Assembly: GCF_006539185.1 (NCBI RefSeq)
Contig: NZ_BJMN01000005.1
Location: forward strand, 124,001-188,000
Origin: Streptomyces gardneri
GTDB lineage: Bacteria > Actinomycetota > Actinomycetes > Streptomycetales > Streptomycetaceae
Direction: 5' to 3'
Length of the DNA: 64,000 nt
Positions 55,159 through 64,000 of this stretch are shown piece by piece (the first letter of the stretch is position 1; every line of letters starts with the position of its first letter). The notes under the pieces were generated by a model. It saw nothing but the letters and a program-made list of their open reading frames with translations. It did not search any database and was not told where the DNA came from. The position numbers and the translations under genes are program-made.

Positions 55159-57713
55159 GAACCCCCGCCACCCTCCGGCTCACCTTCGCCTCCCTCCGCG
55201 CCCACCGGCGCCGCTTCCTCGGCACCTTCGCCGCCGTCCTCCTCGGCGTCGCCTTCCTCACCGGCACCCTCGTCATGGGCGACACCCTGCGCACGAGCTT
55301 CGACGCGATGTTCACCGGCGCCACCCGCGGCACGGACGCCGTCGTCCGCAGCGCCACCGTCGTCACCGCCGCCGGCGAGGCGCAGGGCACCCGCGGCCCC
55401 GTCGACTCCGGTCTCGCCGACCGGCTCGAGGGGATCCCCGGAGTCGCCGCCGCCGCGCCCCTCGTCGAGGGCGCCGGCCAGCTCCTCGCCGCCGACGGGA
55501 CCCCCGTCGGCGGCAAGGGCCCGCCGACCCTCGCCGGGAACTGGATCGAGGACCCGGCACTCAACCCGTACCGGCTCGCGGAAGGACGCGCTCCGAGCGC
55601 ACCCGGCGAGGCCGTCGTCAACCGCGGCGCGGCGAAGGCCGGCGGCCTCGGCATCGGCGACACGACCGTCCTGCGGACCCCCGACCCCGTCCGGGTCACC
55701 GTCGTCGGCCTCGCCACCTTCGGCGGCGCCGACGGCATGGGCCAGGTCACCTGGACCGGCCTGACCCGCGCCGACGCCGAGCGGTACCTGACGGCACGCC
55801 CCGGCGAGGCGACGAGCATCGCCGTCCGCGCAGGGCCCGGCGTCAGCCAGGAGGAGCTGGTCGCCGCGCTCGCCCCCGCCCTGCCCGAGGGCGTCGAGGC
55901 GATCACCGGGCAGCGCGCCGCCGAGGAGAACACCGAGATGGTCTCCGGACGCTTCCTCGACCTCTTCACCACCTTCCTGCTGGTCTTCAGCGGAATCGCG
56001 GTGCTCGTCTCCGTCTTCACCATCCACAACACCTTCGCCGTCCTCATCGCCCAGCGGACCCGCGAGAACGCCCTGCTCCGCGCCGTCGGCGCCGCCCGCC
56101 GCCAGATCGTCACCGGCACACTCGCCGAGGCGCTCGCCGTGGGGCTGCTCGCCTCCGCCGCCGGGCTCCTCGCCGGGATCGGCGTGGCCGCCGGCCTGCA
56201 GGCCCTCTTCCCGGCCGTCGGATTCCCGTTCCCCGAAGGCGACCTGATCATCACGGCAGGCTCCCTCGCCCTCCCGCTCGGCGTCGGACTCGCCGTCTGC
56301 GCCGGCTCGGCGCTCCTCCCCGCCGTACGGGCCGGACGCACGGCCCCGCTCGCCGCGCTCCGCGAGACGGACGTGGACGGCTCCGGTACCTCCCGGGCCC
56401 GCGCCCTGACCGGCGGTGCCCTGCTGGCCGCCGCCGTCGCCACGGTCCTCGCCGGAGTGCTCGGCACCCCCTCGCTGTGGCTCGCCGCGGCCGGCGCCGG
56501 GCTCGCCGTCGCCGCCTTCGTGGTGCTCGGACCGGTGGCCGCGTCGGTCGCCGTGCGGGCGCTCGGCCGGCCCCTGCGCGGCGCCAACCGCGGCCTCGCC
56601 CGCCGCAACGCCCTGCGCAGCCCCGGGCGTACGGCCGCGACCGCCACCGCCCTCATGATCGGGGTCGCCGTCGTCACCCTCTTCACCGTCTTCGGCGCCT
56701 CCCTCAAGGCGACCATGGACCGCACCGTCGACCGCTCCTTCGCGGGCGACGTGGCCATCGGCGCGCCCTCGTTCGGCGCGGGCGGCAGCGGGCTCAGCCC
56801 CCGGCTCGCCCCGGCGGTCGCGGCGCTGCCCGAGGTCGACACGGCGGTCGGCCTGGGGAGCGCGGTGGCGGAGGTCGACGGCCGGGGGCGCGCCCTGACC
56901 GTCACCGACCCGGCCGCGCTCGCCCGCACCCTCGACCTGGGGGAGGTACGGGGCTCCCTCACCGGACTCGGTACGGACGGGCTCGCCGTCGCGGCCGACG
57001 AGGCCGCCGCCTCCGGTCTGGCGCCCGGGCGCACGGCCGAACTGACCTTCACGGACGGCACCCGGGGGACCTTCACCGTCCGGGCGGTCTACGAGCGCGC
57101 CGACCTCGCCGGCGACTACCTCGTCACCCGGGAGGCCTGGGCCCCGCACCGCACCCAGGACGCCGACCGCCTCGTCGCCGTCGCCTTCGCGGACGGCGTG
57201 TCCGACGCGGACGGCAAGGCGGCCGTGACCGCGGTCGCGGACCGGTACGGCCAGCCGGAGGTGCAGACCAGGGACGAGTACGCGGAGGCCTCGGCGGGCG
57301 GCATCGACATGATGCTCACCCTCGTCTACGCGCTCCTCGCGCTCGCGGTCCTGATCGCACTGCTCGGCATCGCGAACACCCTGACCCTCGCCGTCCACGA
57401 ACGGACCCGCGAACTGGGCCTGTTGAGGGCCGTCGGACAGACCCGCGCCCAACTGCGGGCCATGGTCCGCTGGGAGTCCGTCCTCGTCGCAGCCTTCGGC
57501 ACGCTCGGCGGGCTCACCCTCGGCGGCTTCCTCGGCTGGGTGCTCGTCCGCGCATCGGAGGGATCGGGCGACAGCGCGCTCGCCTTCGCCGTACCGGCCG
57601 CGTCACTGGCTGCCGTGGCCCTGGTCGGCCTGGTGGCGGGCGTCGTGGCGGCCTGGCGTCCGGCGCGCCGTGCGGCGCGCCTGGAGATCCTCCGAGCCAT
57701 CGCCCAGGAGTGA
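55155..57713 (+). CDS. ABC transporter permease, FtsX/MacB-type (two FtsX domains)
   Basis: About 852 residues. N-terminal TM helix near residues 22-42, a large extracellular domain, FtsX-type three-helix bundle around residues 268-400, another block of helices near 420-530, second extracellular domain, and a C-terminal FtsX bundle ending [12 protein letters not shown]. Typical of macrolide or lipid-exporting permeases. ATG 55155 overlaps the ATPase stop. With the SHOCT protein this forms a three-gene exporter operon. Substrate unknown. Nearby TetR (53236) could regulate it but its operator is 140 bases away and oriented to itself. Confidence 0.92.
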   Translation: MRTPATLRLTFASLRAHRRRFLGTFAAVLLGVAFLTGTLVMGDTLRTSFDAMFTGATRGTDAVVRSATVVTAAGEAQGTRGPVDSGLADRLEGIPGVAAAAPLVEGAGQLLAADGTPVGGKGPPTLAGNWIEDPALNPYRLAEGRAPSAPGEAVVNRGAAKAGGLGIGDTTVLRTPDPVRVTVVGLATFGGADGMGQVTWTGLTRADAERYLTARPGEATSIAVRAGPGVSQEELVAALAPALPEGVEAITGQRAAEENTEMVSGRFLDLFTTFLLVFSGIAVLVSVFTIHNTFAVLIAQRTRENALLRAVGAARRQIVTGTLAEALAVGLLASAAGLLAGIGVAAGLQALFPAVGFPFPEGDLIITAGSLALPLGVGLAVCAGSALLPAVRAGRTAPLAALRETDVDGSGTSRARALTGGALLAAAVATVLAGVLGTPSLWLAAAGAGLAVAAFVVLGPVAASVAVRALGRPLRGANRGLARRNALRSPGRTAATATALMIGVAVVTLFTVFGASLKATMDRTVDRSFAGDVAIGAPSFGAGGSGLSPRLAPAVAALPEVDTAVGLGSAVAEVDGRGRALTVTDPAALARTLDLGEVRGSLTGLGTDGLAVAADEAAASGLAPGRTAELTFTDGTRGTFTVRAVYERADLAGDYLVTREAWAPHRTQDADRLVAVAFADGVSDADGKAAVTAVADRYGQPEVQTRDEYAEASAGGIDMMLTLVYALLALAVLIALLGIANTLTLAVHERTRELGLLRAVGQTRAQLRAMVRWESVLVAAFGTLGGLTLGGFLGWVLVRASEGSGDSALAFAVPAASLAAVALVGLVAGVVAAWRPARRAARLEILRAIAQE

Positions 57714-57736
57714 CCGGGGTACGGACCCGGTGGGCG

Positions 57737-58300
57737 TCAGCCCGGGTGGCCGGCGAGGACCGGGAAGGGGTCGTACTCCGTGTACGCGCGCTCGGTCGGG
57801 GGGACGTGCACGACGTGTACGCGCTCCTCGACCGGCGGGGCGGACGGCGGCGCCGAGAGGGTGAACCACACGACCTTGCCGTCGTCGCCGCACGGGCGGA
57901 CACCCCAACTCTCGCTGACCGCACCGACGATGGCGAGGCCCCGGCCGGAGGTGGCGAGCTCTTCGAACTCGTCGGACCCGTCGCTGTCAAAGGCGCTGTC
58001 GAAGCCGCCGTCATCGGCGCCGTCCAGGTCGGCGGCCCGCGGTATTCGGGGGTCGTGGTCCCTGACCGACACGGTCAGACGGTCGAGTAGCAGCTCGATC
58101 TCGACCGTGCACCGCTTGTCCGGCTGTGCGTGCCGGTGGACATTGGTCAGCAGCTCGGTGACACCGAGCACGGCATGGTCGACCAAAGCGTCGAGATGCC
58201 ACTGGCGCAGATGCGCGGAGACGATTCTGCGGACCTGACCGATCCGCGACGGCAGGGCATGGAGCTCCACCGCGTAATACCTGCTCGGCTCGCTGATCAC
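57737..58300 (-). CDS. ATP-binding (HATPase_c) anti-sigma-type protein
   Basis: About 187 residues. Short GHKL ATPase as in anti-sigma factors: N-box TELLTNVHRHAQ (Asn) and G1/G2 RGLAIVGAVSESWGV, DDGKVVWFTL. N-terminal PSRYYAVELHALPSRIGQVRRIVSAHLRQW (in part) is typical of Streptomyces ATP-binding proteins partnering with BldG-like antagonists. GTG 58300 has GGGGAG eight bases upstream; longer in-frame starts (up to 58351) are less supported. Cognate sigma/antagonist genes were not identified adjacent. Confidence 0.88.
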   Translation of the reverse strand: MISEPSRYYAVELHALPSRIGQVRRIVSAHLRQWHLDALVDHAVLGVTELLTNVHRHAQPDKRCTVEIELLLDRLTVSVRDHDPRIPRAADLDGADDGGFDSAFDSDGSDEFEELATSGRGLAIVGAVSESWGVRPCGDDGKVVWFTLSAPPSAPPVEERVHVVHVPPTERAYTEYDPFPVLAGHPG

Positions 58301-58501
58301 GGCTGCGACTCCCCGAAGTAGTCCGGAAGAAGACGAAGATTCGGATCTCACATGCGGTACTGCGGCACTGCGGTTCAAAGGGGCACCCGTACACCGGGGC
58401 GGCGACCGTAGCGTGACGTCACCACCGGCGAACCCTCGGTGAGGTGGTACCAGCGTGAACCAGCGGTGACCGCCCCGCAACTCGCGGCGAGCCGTGGCAG
58501 G

Positions 58502-58822
58502 TCAGCGCCCGGCGGCCCGCTTCAGCGCCGCGAGGAAGCGCCCCGACTCCGCGGTCTCGCCCCCGCCGCGCCGGTCGCCTTCCCCGTGGTGAAGGGTCAG
58601 CCGGTACCGGGTCCCGTTCACCGTCGCCACCGTCTCGTCGGCCTTGGCGAACCACGGCCGCCCGGCCCGCACGGCGGTCACCGGCGCACTGTCGATCTCG
58701 CTGCCGTAGCTCGTGAGCAGCGCGAGCCGGCCGTCCTCGATCCGCACCTCTCCGGCGCGCGTCAGGGAGCGGGGCCAGCGTGCGATCCGTACACCCCTCG
58801 CGCTGAAATCGGGTTCCGCCAT
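58502..58822 (-). CDS. Hypothetical protein of about 106 residues
   Basis: Begins MAEPDFSARGVRIARWPRS and contains VRIEDGRLALLTSYGSEIDSAP and TVNGTRYRLTLHHGEGD, a beta-rich pattern with no recognised family and no signal peptide. The C-terminal KRAAGR-type end is basic. ATG 58822 has a GGGG stretch upstream. Codon bias supports coding. It lies between the ATP-binding protein and the divergent Cds1-like gene and may be co-transcribed with the former. Confidence 0.7.
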   Translation of the reverse strand: MAEPDFSARGVRIARWPRSLTRAGEVRIEDGRLALLTSYGSEIDSAPVTAVRAGRPWFAKADETVATVNGTRYRLTLHHGEGDRRGGGETAESGRFLAALKRAAGR

Positions 58823-58927
58823 GCCGTCCGCCCCTTTCACCCGGTTGCCGTCACCAGTGTGACGGGTGGCCCGCGACCGCACCAGTAGCCTCCCCACAAG
58901 GGATGCCTATGGAACGTCAAAGGGAAC

Positions 58928-58950
58928 GTTTGCCCAGGTGAGAGGGGTAT
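58928..58950 (+). promoter_or_regulatory. SigB-like promoter candidate for the Cds1 gene
   Basis: GTTT (58928-58931), 13-base spacer, GGGTAT (58945-58950), 45 bases before the ATG. This resembles the GTTT...GGGTA pattern of Streptomyces stress sigma factors. Just upstream GGAACGT is repeated at 58911 and 58923. Confidence 0.4.
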
Positions 58951-58994
58951 TGTCGAGAGCGGGAAGCAGTGGCAGTGAACGAGGAGTGGGACGG

Positions 58995-60125
58995 ATGAGC
59001 ACCACCGAGAACAGCGTGACCGCCGCGCCGGCGACCGTCGACGTCGACCGCAGCGACGCGGCGTACCGGGCCTGGCTGAAGGAGGCCGTCCGCAAGGTTC
59101 ACGCCGACGCCAACCGCTCCGCCGACACCCACCTGCTGCGCTTCCCGCTCCCCGAGAAGTGGGGCATCGACCTCTACCTCAAGGACGAGTCGACCCACCC
59201 CACCGGCAGCCTCAAGCACCGGCTCGCCCGCTCCCTCTTCCTCTACGGGCTCTGCAACGGCTGGATCCGGCCGGGCAAGCCCGTCATCGAGGCCTCCAGC
59301 GGTTCGACCGCCGTCTCCGAGGCGTACTTCGCGAAGCTCATCGGCGTCCCCTTCATCGCCGTCATGCCCCGCACGACCAGCCCCGAGAAGTGCCGGCTCA
59401 TCGAGTTCCACGGCGGGGAGTGCCACTTCGTCGACGACTCGCGGACGATGTACGAGGAGTCCGCGGCCCTCGCCGCGCGCACCGGCGGCCACTACATGGA
59501 CCAGTTCACCTACGCGGAGCGGGCCACCGACTGGCGCGGCAACAACAACATCGCAGAATCGATTTACCAGCAGCTGAAGCTGGAGCGCTACCCCGAGCCG
59601 ACCTGGATCGTGGCCACCGCGGGCACCGGCGGCACCTCGGCGACCATCGCCCGCTACGTCCACTACATGCAGCACGACACCCGGATCTGCGTCGCCGACC
59701 CGGAGAACTCCTGTTTCTTCGACGGCTGGACCCACAACGACCCGGACGCGACCGCCGACTGCGGCTCGCGCATCGAGGGCATCGGCCGCCCCCGCATGGA
59801 GCCGAGCTTCGTGCCCGGCGCGATCGACCGCATGATGAAGGTCCCCGACGCCGCGAGCGTCGCCGCCGTCCGCGCCCTGGAGACGGCCATCGGGCGCAAG
59901 GCGGGCGGCTCCACCGGCACGGGCCTGTGGAGCGCCTTCAAGATCGTGGCCGAGATGGTCAGGCAGGAGCGCACCGGCAGCGTCGTCACCCTGATCTGCG
60001 ACCCGGGTGACCGCTACCTCGACAAGTACTACTCCGACACCTGGCTGGCCGCCCAGGGCCTGGACATCGCCCCGTACAGCGCCGCTATCGAGCGGTTCCT
60101 GGCGACGGGGGTCTGGCCGGAGTGA
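58995..60125 (+). CDS. PLP-dependent cysteine desulfhydrase, Cds1-like
   Basis: About 376 residues, fold-type II PLP enzyme. [14 protein letters not shown] carries the PLP Lys (about residue 74), [25 protein letters not shown] is the cofactor loop, and [13 protein letters not shown] near the C-terminus. Sequence order matches the mycobacterial Cds1 family (L-cysteine to pyruvate, H2S and NH3), giving it a role in cysteine or sulfide homeostasis. ATG 58995 has GAGGAG upstream. The 3' end overlaps the convergent SRPBCC gene by 41 bases. A SigB-like promoter lies upstream. Confidence 0.9.
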   Translation: MSTTENSVTAAPATVDVDRSDAAYRAWLKEAVRKVHADANRSADTHLLRFPLPEKWGIDLYLKDESTHPTGSLKHRLARSLFLYGLCNGWIRPGKPVIEASSGSTAVSEAYFAKLIGVPFIAVMPRTTSPEKCRLIEFHGGECHFVDDSRTMYEESAALAARTGGHYMDQFTYAERATDWRGNNNIAESIYQQLKLERYPEPTWIVATAGTGGTSATIARYVHYMQHDTRICVADPENSCFFDGWTHNDPDATADCGSRIEGIGRPRMEPSFVPGAIDRMMKVPDAASVAAVRALETAIGRKAGGSTGTGLWSAFKIVAEMVRQERTGSVVTLICDPGDRYLDKYYSDTWLAAQGLDIAPYSAAIERFLATGVWPE

Positions 60126-60585
60126 GCCGCCGGTCCAGGCGGCGCGCCGCGTCCCGGAAGGACAGGCCGACGCCGGGGCGGGCGAGCAGGAGCGCGAGCC
60201 GGACCGGCGCCGGGCCGTCGACGGCCATGGTCCACCGCAGGCGCGTGCCCTTCCCGGCGGGGAAGAGGGTCCATTCCTCCGCCAGGGCCGTGACGCCGGG
60301 GGCGTTCGTGAGGTCCACCCGATAGCCGTACCGGGTGTCGGGCTCGGTGGCGAGGATCGTCTCCTCGAAGACGATCCCGCCCCGCAGCCGTATGGTCCGC
60401 CCCGCCCCGTCGCCCGTCGGGACGGCGGAGGCGACGGCGGTGAACCACGAGGGCATGCTGCCCACCTCCACGGCCAGCGACCGGTAGACGGCCGGCGGTG
60501 GTGCGGCCAGTGTCGCCGTGTGGACGAGACGGACGGGCGCGGTTGCGGTGAAGTCGAGCTCCACCGGCCTCAGTCGGCGTGCCAT
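60085..60585 (-). CDS. SRPBCC family protein (START-like)
   Basis: About 166 residues. SRPBCC/START-like hydrophobic-ligand fold: [51 protein letters not shown] and [19 protein letters not shown] are typical. Probably binds a lipid or aromatic ligand; function unknown. ATG 60585 has GGGGAGG seven bases upstream, a strong start. Divergent from the beta-lactamase gene with a small palindrome between, and overlaps Cds1 at its 3' end by 41 bases. Confidence 0.88.
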   Translation of the reverse strand: MARRLRPVELDFTATAPVRLVHTATLAAPPPAVYRSLAVEVGSMPSWFTAVASAVPTGDGAGRTIRLRGGIVFEETILATEPDTRYGYRVDLTNAPGVTALAEEWTLFPAGKGTRLRWTMAVDGPAPVRLALLLARPGVGLSFRDAARRLDRRLTPARPPSPGTAR

Positions 60586-60626
60586 GGACGGACCTCCCCT
60601 GGACGGATGCGGAAGTGCACCCTAGC

Positions 60627-60639
60627 TGACAGCATGTCA
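60627..60639. promoter_or_regulatory. 13-bp palindrome in the divergent SRPBCC / beta-lactamase region
   Basis: TGACAGCATGTCA is TGACA and TGTCA around three bases. It lies between the minus-strand SRPBCC start (60585) and the beta-lactamase start (60715), with a leftward TAGGGT (complement of 60619-60624) next to it. Regulator unknown. Confidence 0.5.
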
Positions 60640-60714
60640 ACGGCACAGGGTGCCGGTGGTCGCCGCGCATGATGGACTCCGCAAGGATCTCGCCGCGCCG
60701 GAAGGGGAACTCCC

Positions 60715-61653
60715 TTGTCCATCAGGCCCACTGCGTCCCGCACGTCCACGACAGCGCCACACCCGTCCCGCCGCACCGCGCTCGCGCTCGGCGCCGGCAC
60801 CGCGCTCGCCTCCCTCCTCCCGCTCGCGGGGACGGCCCACGCCTCGACGGGCCGCCTCACCGGACGGCTCCGAGAGCTGGAGAAGGAGCACTCCGCGCGG
60901 TTGGGCGTGTTCGCCCACGACGTCCGCACCGGCCGGTCGGTGGCGTACCGCGCCGACGAACGCTTCCCGATGTGCTCGGTGTTCAAGACCCTCGCCGTCG
61001 CGGCCGTCCTCCGCGACCTCGACCACGACGGCTCCTTCCTGGCGAAGCGCATCCGGTACACGGCGGCGTACGTCGAACGGTCGGGCTTCTCGCCGAGGAC
61101 CGGGCTCCCCGAGAACCTCGCCCACGGGATGACCGTCGCCGGGCTCTGCGACGTGACCCTCCGCTACAGCGACAACGCCGCCGCGAACCTGCTGCTGCGG
61201 GAGCTGGGCGGGCCGACGGCCGTCACCCGGTTCGCCCGGTCGATCGGGGACGGCGTCACCCGGCTGGACCGCTGGGAGCCCGAGCTGAACTCCGGTGAGC
61301 CCTGGCGCGACACCGACATCACCACCCCCCGCGCCATCGGCCGGACCTACGGGCGCCTCGTCCTCGGCACCGCGCTGACGCCCCGGGACCGCGACCGGCT
61401 GACCGGCTGGATGCTCGCCAACACCACCAGCGGCGAGCGGTTCCGCAAGGGGCTGCCCGCCGACTGGATCCTCGCCGACAAGACCGGCGGCGGGCGGTAC
61501 GGCGGCAACAACGACGTGGGCGTCGCCTGGCCGCCGACCGGCGGTCCGGTCCTGCTGGCCGTCCTGACGGCCAAGCCCGAGGAGGACGCGGCGGCGGACA
61601 ACCCGCTCGTGGCCGGGGCGGCGGCTCTGGTGGCGGCGGAACTCCGCCCGTAG
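60715..61653 (+). CDS. Class A beta-lactamase, Tat-exported
   Basis: About 312 residues, serine beta-lactamase hydrolysing penicillins. All key sites are present: Ser88-Val-Phe-Lys91 (SxxK), Ser152-Asp-Asn154 (SDN), Glu188-x-x-Leu-Asn (omega-loop), Lys256-Thr-Gly258 (KTG). The N-terminus PHPSRRTALALGAGTAL is a twin-arginine signal. The start is a TTG at 60715 with AAGGGG seven bases upstream. Expressed in a divergent arrangement from SRPBCC with a palindrome between; no BlaI is adjacent here. Probably a chromosomal housekeeping enzyme of Streptomyces. Confidence 0.95.
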   Translation: MSIRPTASRTSTTAPHPSRRTALALGAGTALASLLPLAGTAHASTGRLTGRLRELEKEHSARLGVFAHDVRTGRSVAYRADERFPMCSVFKTLAVAAVLRDLDHDGSFLAKRIRYTAAYVERSGFSPRTGLPENLAHGMTVAGLCDVTLRYSDNAAANLLLRELGGPTAVTRFARSIGDGVTRLDRWEPELNSGEPWRDTDITTPRAIGRTYGRLVLGTALTPRDRDRLTGWMLANTTSGERFRKGLPADWILADKTGGGRYGGNNDVGVAWPPTGGPVLLAVLTAKPEEDAAADNPLVAGAAALVAAELRP

Positions 61654-61689
61654 GACGAAGAGTCCGCCTGCCGCGAGCCCGGGCACTCC

Positions 61690-62127
61690 TTAAGGGCGGA
61701 GCAGGCCGTCCACGGCCCGGCCGAACAGGGCACGCCCCGCGCGCGCCAGGACCGGGTCGAAGGCGCGCGGGAGTCCGCGTACCGCGAGCTCCTCCGTCCA
61801 CTCCACCCGACTGCCGCCGCCCGGGGCCGCCGTCACCGCGACCTCCGCCCAACCCCGCACGACCCGGCCGGACTTGTCGAGCCGGCACACCCCCGGCCGG
61901 CCGGACCCCGGCGGCTCCCAGCGCACGACCTCCATCGGGTCGTCGAAGGACAGCAGGCCGAGCCCGGTCCGCGCCGTGAACCGCGTCCCCGCCCCGTTCG
62001 GGCCCGGCGTCAGGACCGTCGTCCGGGTCAGCGGCACCTGGCGGCCGTGCGCCGGCCAGTCCGTCAGCCGCCGCCACACCTCGTCCGGCGGCAGCGACAC
62101 GGTCCGCTCGACCCGGAAGAGGGTCAC
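61690..62127 (-). CDS. SRPBCC family protein (polyketide cyclase-like)
   Basis: About 145 residues. START-like fold: VTLFRVERTVSLPPDEVWRRLTDW, RFTARTGLGLLSFDDPMEVVRWE, and VTAAPGGGSRVEWTEEL are typical. Its GTG (62127) overlaps the stop of the DeoR gene by 4 bases on the same strand, so it is translationally coupled to that regulator, an unusual association. Function unknown, possibly sensing or binding a hydrophobic metabolite. Confidence 0.86.
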   Translation of the reverse strand: MTLFRVERTVSLPPDEVWRRLTDWPAHGRQVPLTRTTVLTPGPNGAGTRFTARTGLGLLSFDDPMEVVRWEPPGSGRPGVCRLDKSGRVVRGWAEVAVTAAPGGGSRVEWTEELAVRGLPRAFDPVLARAGRALFGRAVDGLLRP

Positions 62128-62951
62128 GCGGGCTCCTCGCCCGCCACCACGAGCCCCGGCAGGTGCTCGGCGACCTCGCCGCGCACCCCCTCGCCCAGGC
62201 CGCGGTCCGTCACCCAGGTGTCCACCTCGCCGAGGTCGGCGAAGGAACTCAGGCCCACCGTCCCCCACTTGGTGTGGTCGGCGACCACCACCACCCGGCG
62301 CGCCGAGCGCATCAGACACCGGTTGGTCTCCGCCTCCGCGAGGTTCGGCGTCGACAGGCCGGCCTCGACCGAGATGCCGTGCACTCCGAGGAAGAGCAGG
62401 TCGAAGTGGAGCGAGCGGATCGCCCGGTCCGCCACCGCCCCGACCAGAGCGTCGGACGGGGTGCGCACCCCGCCCGTCAGGACGACGATCGGCGCCCCGC
62501 GCCGCACCTCGCCCCCGCTGCCGGTCAGTTGCGCCTCGTGGAACACGTCCGCGACCCGCACCGAGTTCGTCACCACCGTCAGATCCGGCACGTCGAGGAG
62601 CTGCCGGGCCAGCGCGTAGGTCGTCGTCCCGCCGGACAGGGCGATGGCCGTGCCCGGTGCGACCAGCGCCGCCGCGGCCCGCGCGATCTCGTCCTTGGCG
62701 CTCGGTTCGAGCACCGACTTGGCCTCGAAGCCCGGCTCGTGGGTGCTCGCCTCGACCACCGGCACGGCCCCGCCGTGCACCTTCGCCAGCATGCCCTGCC
62801 GGGCGAGCGCGTCCAGGTCGCGGCGGATCGTCATGTCCGAGACGTTCAGCCGGCGGGTCAGTTCGTTGACCCGTACACCACCGCGCCGCCGGACCTCGTC
62901 GAGGATCAGGGCGCGCCGCTGCTCCGCGAGGAGGTTCTGGTTGTCAGTCAC
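62124..62951 (-). CDS. DeoR/GlpR family transcriptional regulator
   Basis: About 275 residues. HTH near the N-terminus: LLAEQRRALILDEVRRRGGVRVNELTRRLNVSDMTIRRDL (in parts), then the ribose-isomerase-like C-terminal domain with ALSGGTTTYALARQL and IVVLTGGV, TPNLAEAETNR and VVADHTKWG, as in DeoR repressors of sugar or nucleoside metabolism. GTG 62951 starts just before the HTH and agrees with the family start. It is followed by the SRPBCC gene with overlapping stop/start. Confidence 0.92.
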   Translation of the reverse strand: MTDNQNLLAEQRRALILDEVRRRGGVRVNELTRRLNVSDMTIRRDLDALARQGMLAKVHGGAVPVVEASTHEPGFEAKSVLEPSAKDEIARAAAALVAPGTAIALSGGTTTYALARQLLDVPDLTVVTNSVRVADVFHEAQLTGSGGEVRRGAPIVVLTGGVRTPSDALVGAVADRAIRSLHFDLLFLGVHGISVEAGLSTPNLAEAETNRCLMRSARRVVVVADHTKWGTVGLSSFADLGEVDTWVTDRGLGEGVRGEVAEHLPGLVVAGEEPA

Positions 62952-63085
62952 CGCCGGGGCCGGTCCTTCCGCAGGGGACGAGGGGATCAGTGTCGGATTC
63001 GGTGAGAGACCGTGCGTGGGCGCACGGCCGTCAGCGATCCTGTTTCCGACGTCGCATCCTCCCACTCAGAGAGGAAGTCCCCTAA

Positions 63086-64000
63086 GTGTCCCCTGCCACA
63101 CCCGCCCCGGAGACCGGGGGCGCGGCGCTCGAACTCCTCGTCCACGGAGTCGGCGGAGCCACCCCGCAGTCCATGCTGGACGACCCCAGGACCGTACGCG
63201 TCACCGGCGACGGCACCGCCGCCGTGTACCGGCGGACCGAGGATCTGGACGCCGAGGACCACCCCGAGCGGTACGCCGCGCGGCCGGTGCCGGAGGCGTA
63301 CTGCTGGTCCAACCTCACCTCCGGCGACGGCACCCGCGCCTTATGGCTGCTGCTCCTGCCGTTCATGGTCGTCAACCTGGCCCACTGGATGCGTCCGCCC
63401 GCCCAGGGCAGGCCGGGTCTCGTCCGGCTGTACGGCGTCCTCGTCCGGCTCGTCGCCCTCACCCTCACCGTGCTCCTCACCGCCGCGGCCTGCGAGGTCG
63501 CGCTCGATCTGACGGCCTGGCAGTGCGCGGGCACCTCGGCCTGTTCCGACGCGTACTCCTGGCTCGGTTTCCTCGCCGCCGACCGCGGCGGCTGGTGGTC
63601 CGCGCCGGGGCGCCGCCTCGCGCTCGCCGCGCTGGTGCCGACGGCGCTGGTCGTTCTGCTCTGGTACCTGTCCAACCGGACCTGGAGCGCGTACGAGGCC
63701 CAGCGCCCGCCCACCGGCCACGACGCCCCGGCGGCGCCGGGAGCCGCCCCGGCCGGGATCGGCCCCACCCCGGACGCGCCCGAGCCCGCCGCCGTACCCG
63801 AGCCCACTCCCGCCGTACCCGAGCCCACTCCCGTCGAGCTGCGCCCCGCGCTCGGGCGTCCCGGATTCTGGTACGGGCGGCGTCTCGTCGCCCGGCTCCG
63901 GGGCGCGCACACCGCCGCCGGCTTCCTCACCGTCGCCGCGGCCCTCACCACCGCCACCTCCCGCCACGACACCGGGGCGCGCGCGGCCGTCGGCCTCGCT
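63086..64000 (+). CDS. Partial membrane protein with HGVGG motif and TTA codon
   Basis: Runs off the right edge: 305 codons without a stop. N-terminal LELLVHGVGGATPQSMLDDPRTV recalls the oxyanion-type HGVGG of serine hydrolases, but the rest has several transmembrane segments (WLLLLPFMVVNLAHWM, VLVRLVALTLTVLLTAAACEV, LALAALVPTALVVLLWYL) and a Pro/Glu repeat linker (AVPEPTPAVPEPTPV). Codon 86 is TTA (63341-63343), so translation may depend on bldA. GTG 63086 has GAGGAAG eight bases upstream. Divergent from DeoR by 134 bases. Family unknown. Confidence 0.82.
   Translation, partial: MSPATPAPETGGAALELLVHGVGGATPQSMLDDPRTVRVTGDGTAAVYRRTEDLDAEDHPERYAARPVPEAYCWSNLTSGDGTRALWLLLLPFMVVNLAHWMRPPAQGRPGLVRLYGVLVRLVALTLTVLLTAAACEVALDLTAWQCAGTSACSDAYSWLGFLAADRGGWWSAPGRRLALAALVPTALVVLLWYLSNRTWSAYEAQRPPTGHDAPAAPGAAPAGIGPTPDAPEPAAVPEPTPAVPEPTPVELRPALGRPGFWYGRRLVARLRGAHTAAGFLTVAAALTTATSRHDTGARAAVGLA

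Noticed and set aside
54330-57452. A 1040-residue minus-strand frame opposite the ABC operon
   Set aside because: It is antisense to the ATPase and permease genes, which have strong motifs, and its composition is that of a reverse-strand shadow.

Overview
The window is high-GC DNA with strong third-position GC bias, frequent GTG (and some TTG) starts, stop-start overlaps, TTA codons confined to two genes, and typical actinobacterial families (mycothiol-dependent enzyme, F420-type nitroreductase-like protein, DUF5134, DUF6421, LVIVD/DUF305 pair, BldG-type ATP-binding protein). This points to a Streptomyces chromosome or a very close relative. No rRNA, tRNA, CRISPR array, insertion sequence or prophage gene was recognised. 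The window opens inside a minus-strand gene and closes inside a plus-strand membrane-protein gene.

Layout. 1-6.4 kb: hypothetical gene, CorA magnesium channel, PLP-dependent dehydratase, lipoprotein, then an alkyl sulfatase preceded by its TetR-type regulator with a 21-bp operator between them. 6.7-18.4 kb: FUSC transporter, lactonase, divergent CbiX-like protein, N-acetylglucosamine-kinase-like protein, uracil-DNA glycosylase, BNR/sialidase-fold protein, Old Yellow Enzyme flavoprotein divergent from an ArsR regulator, DUF305/LVIVD secreted pair, TetR. 18.5-27.9 kb: PAP2 phosphatase, M56 peptidase, DUF5134 (with a TTA codon), GNAT, then a tightly coupled operon DUF6421-SDR-threonine aldolase, transglutaminase, acyltransferase, thioredoxin, and a cysteine-type leader peptide in front of a flavin reductase. 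28-37 kb: etfBA, an HpcH/HpaI-type aldolase, a membrane Ser/Thr kinase, LacI divergent from a ROK kinase, and a TmrB-like kinase fused to a Nudix domain. 37-49.5 kb: MarR with an MBL hydrolase, M20 dipeptidase, geranylgeranyl-reductase-type flavoprotein, deazaflavin nitroreductase divergent from TetR, a two-component system, MFS exporter divergent from MarR, mycothiol-dependent isomerase family protein, second MFS. 49.8-64 kb: small secreted protein, ROK repressor, methyltransferase, DUF4865 with TetR, a SHOCT-ABC-FtsX permease operon, BldG-type ATP-binding protein, Cds1-like cysteine desulfhydrase, SRPBCC proteins, Tat-exported class A beta-lactamase, DeoR, and the partial gene at the end.

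The strongest theme is self-contained regulatory modules: at least five regulator/target pairs have a visible inverted-repeat operator in the intergenic DNA, often inside a recognisable promoter. A second theme is short tandem repeats that begin at or just after stop codons of several unrelated genes. The most promising candidates for undescribed biology are the DUF6421 operon (possible HDxxH metallo-enzyme), the TmrB-Nudix fusion, the leader-peptide/flavin-reductase unit, and the two TTA-containing membrane-protein genes that may depend on the bldA tRNA. All functional names come from reading motifs by eye; no database search was run.
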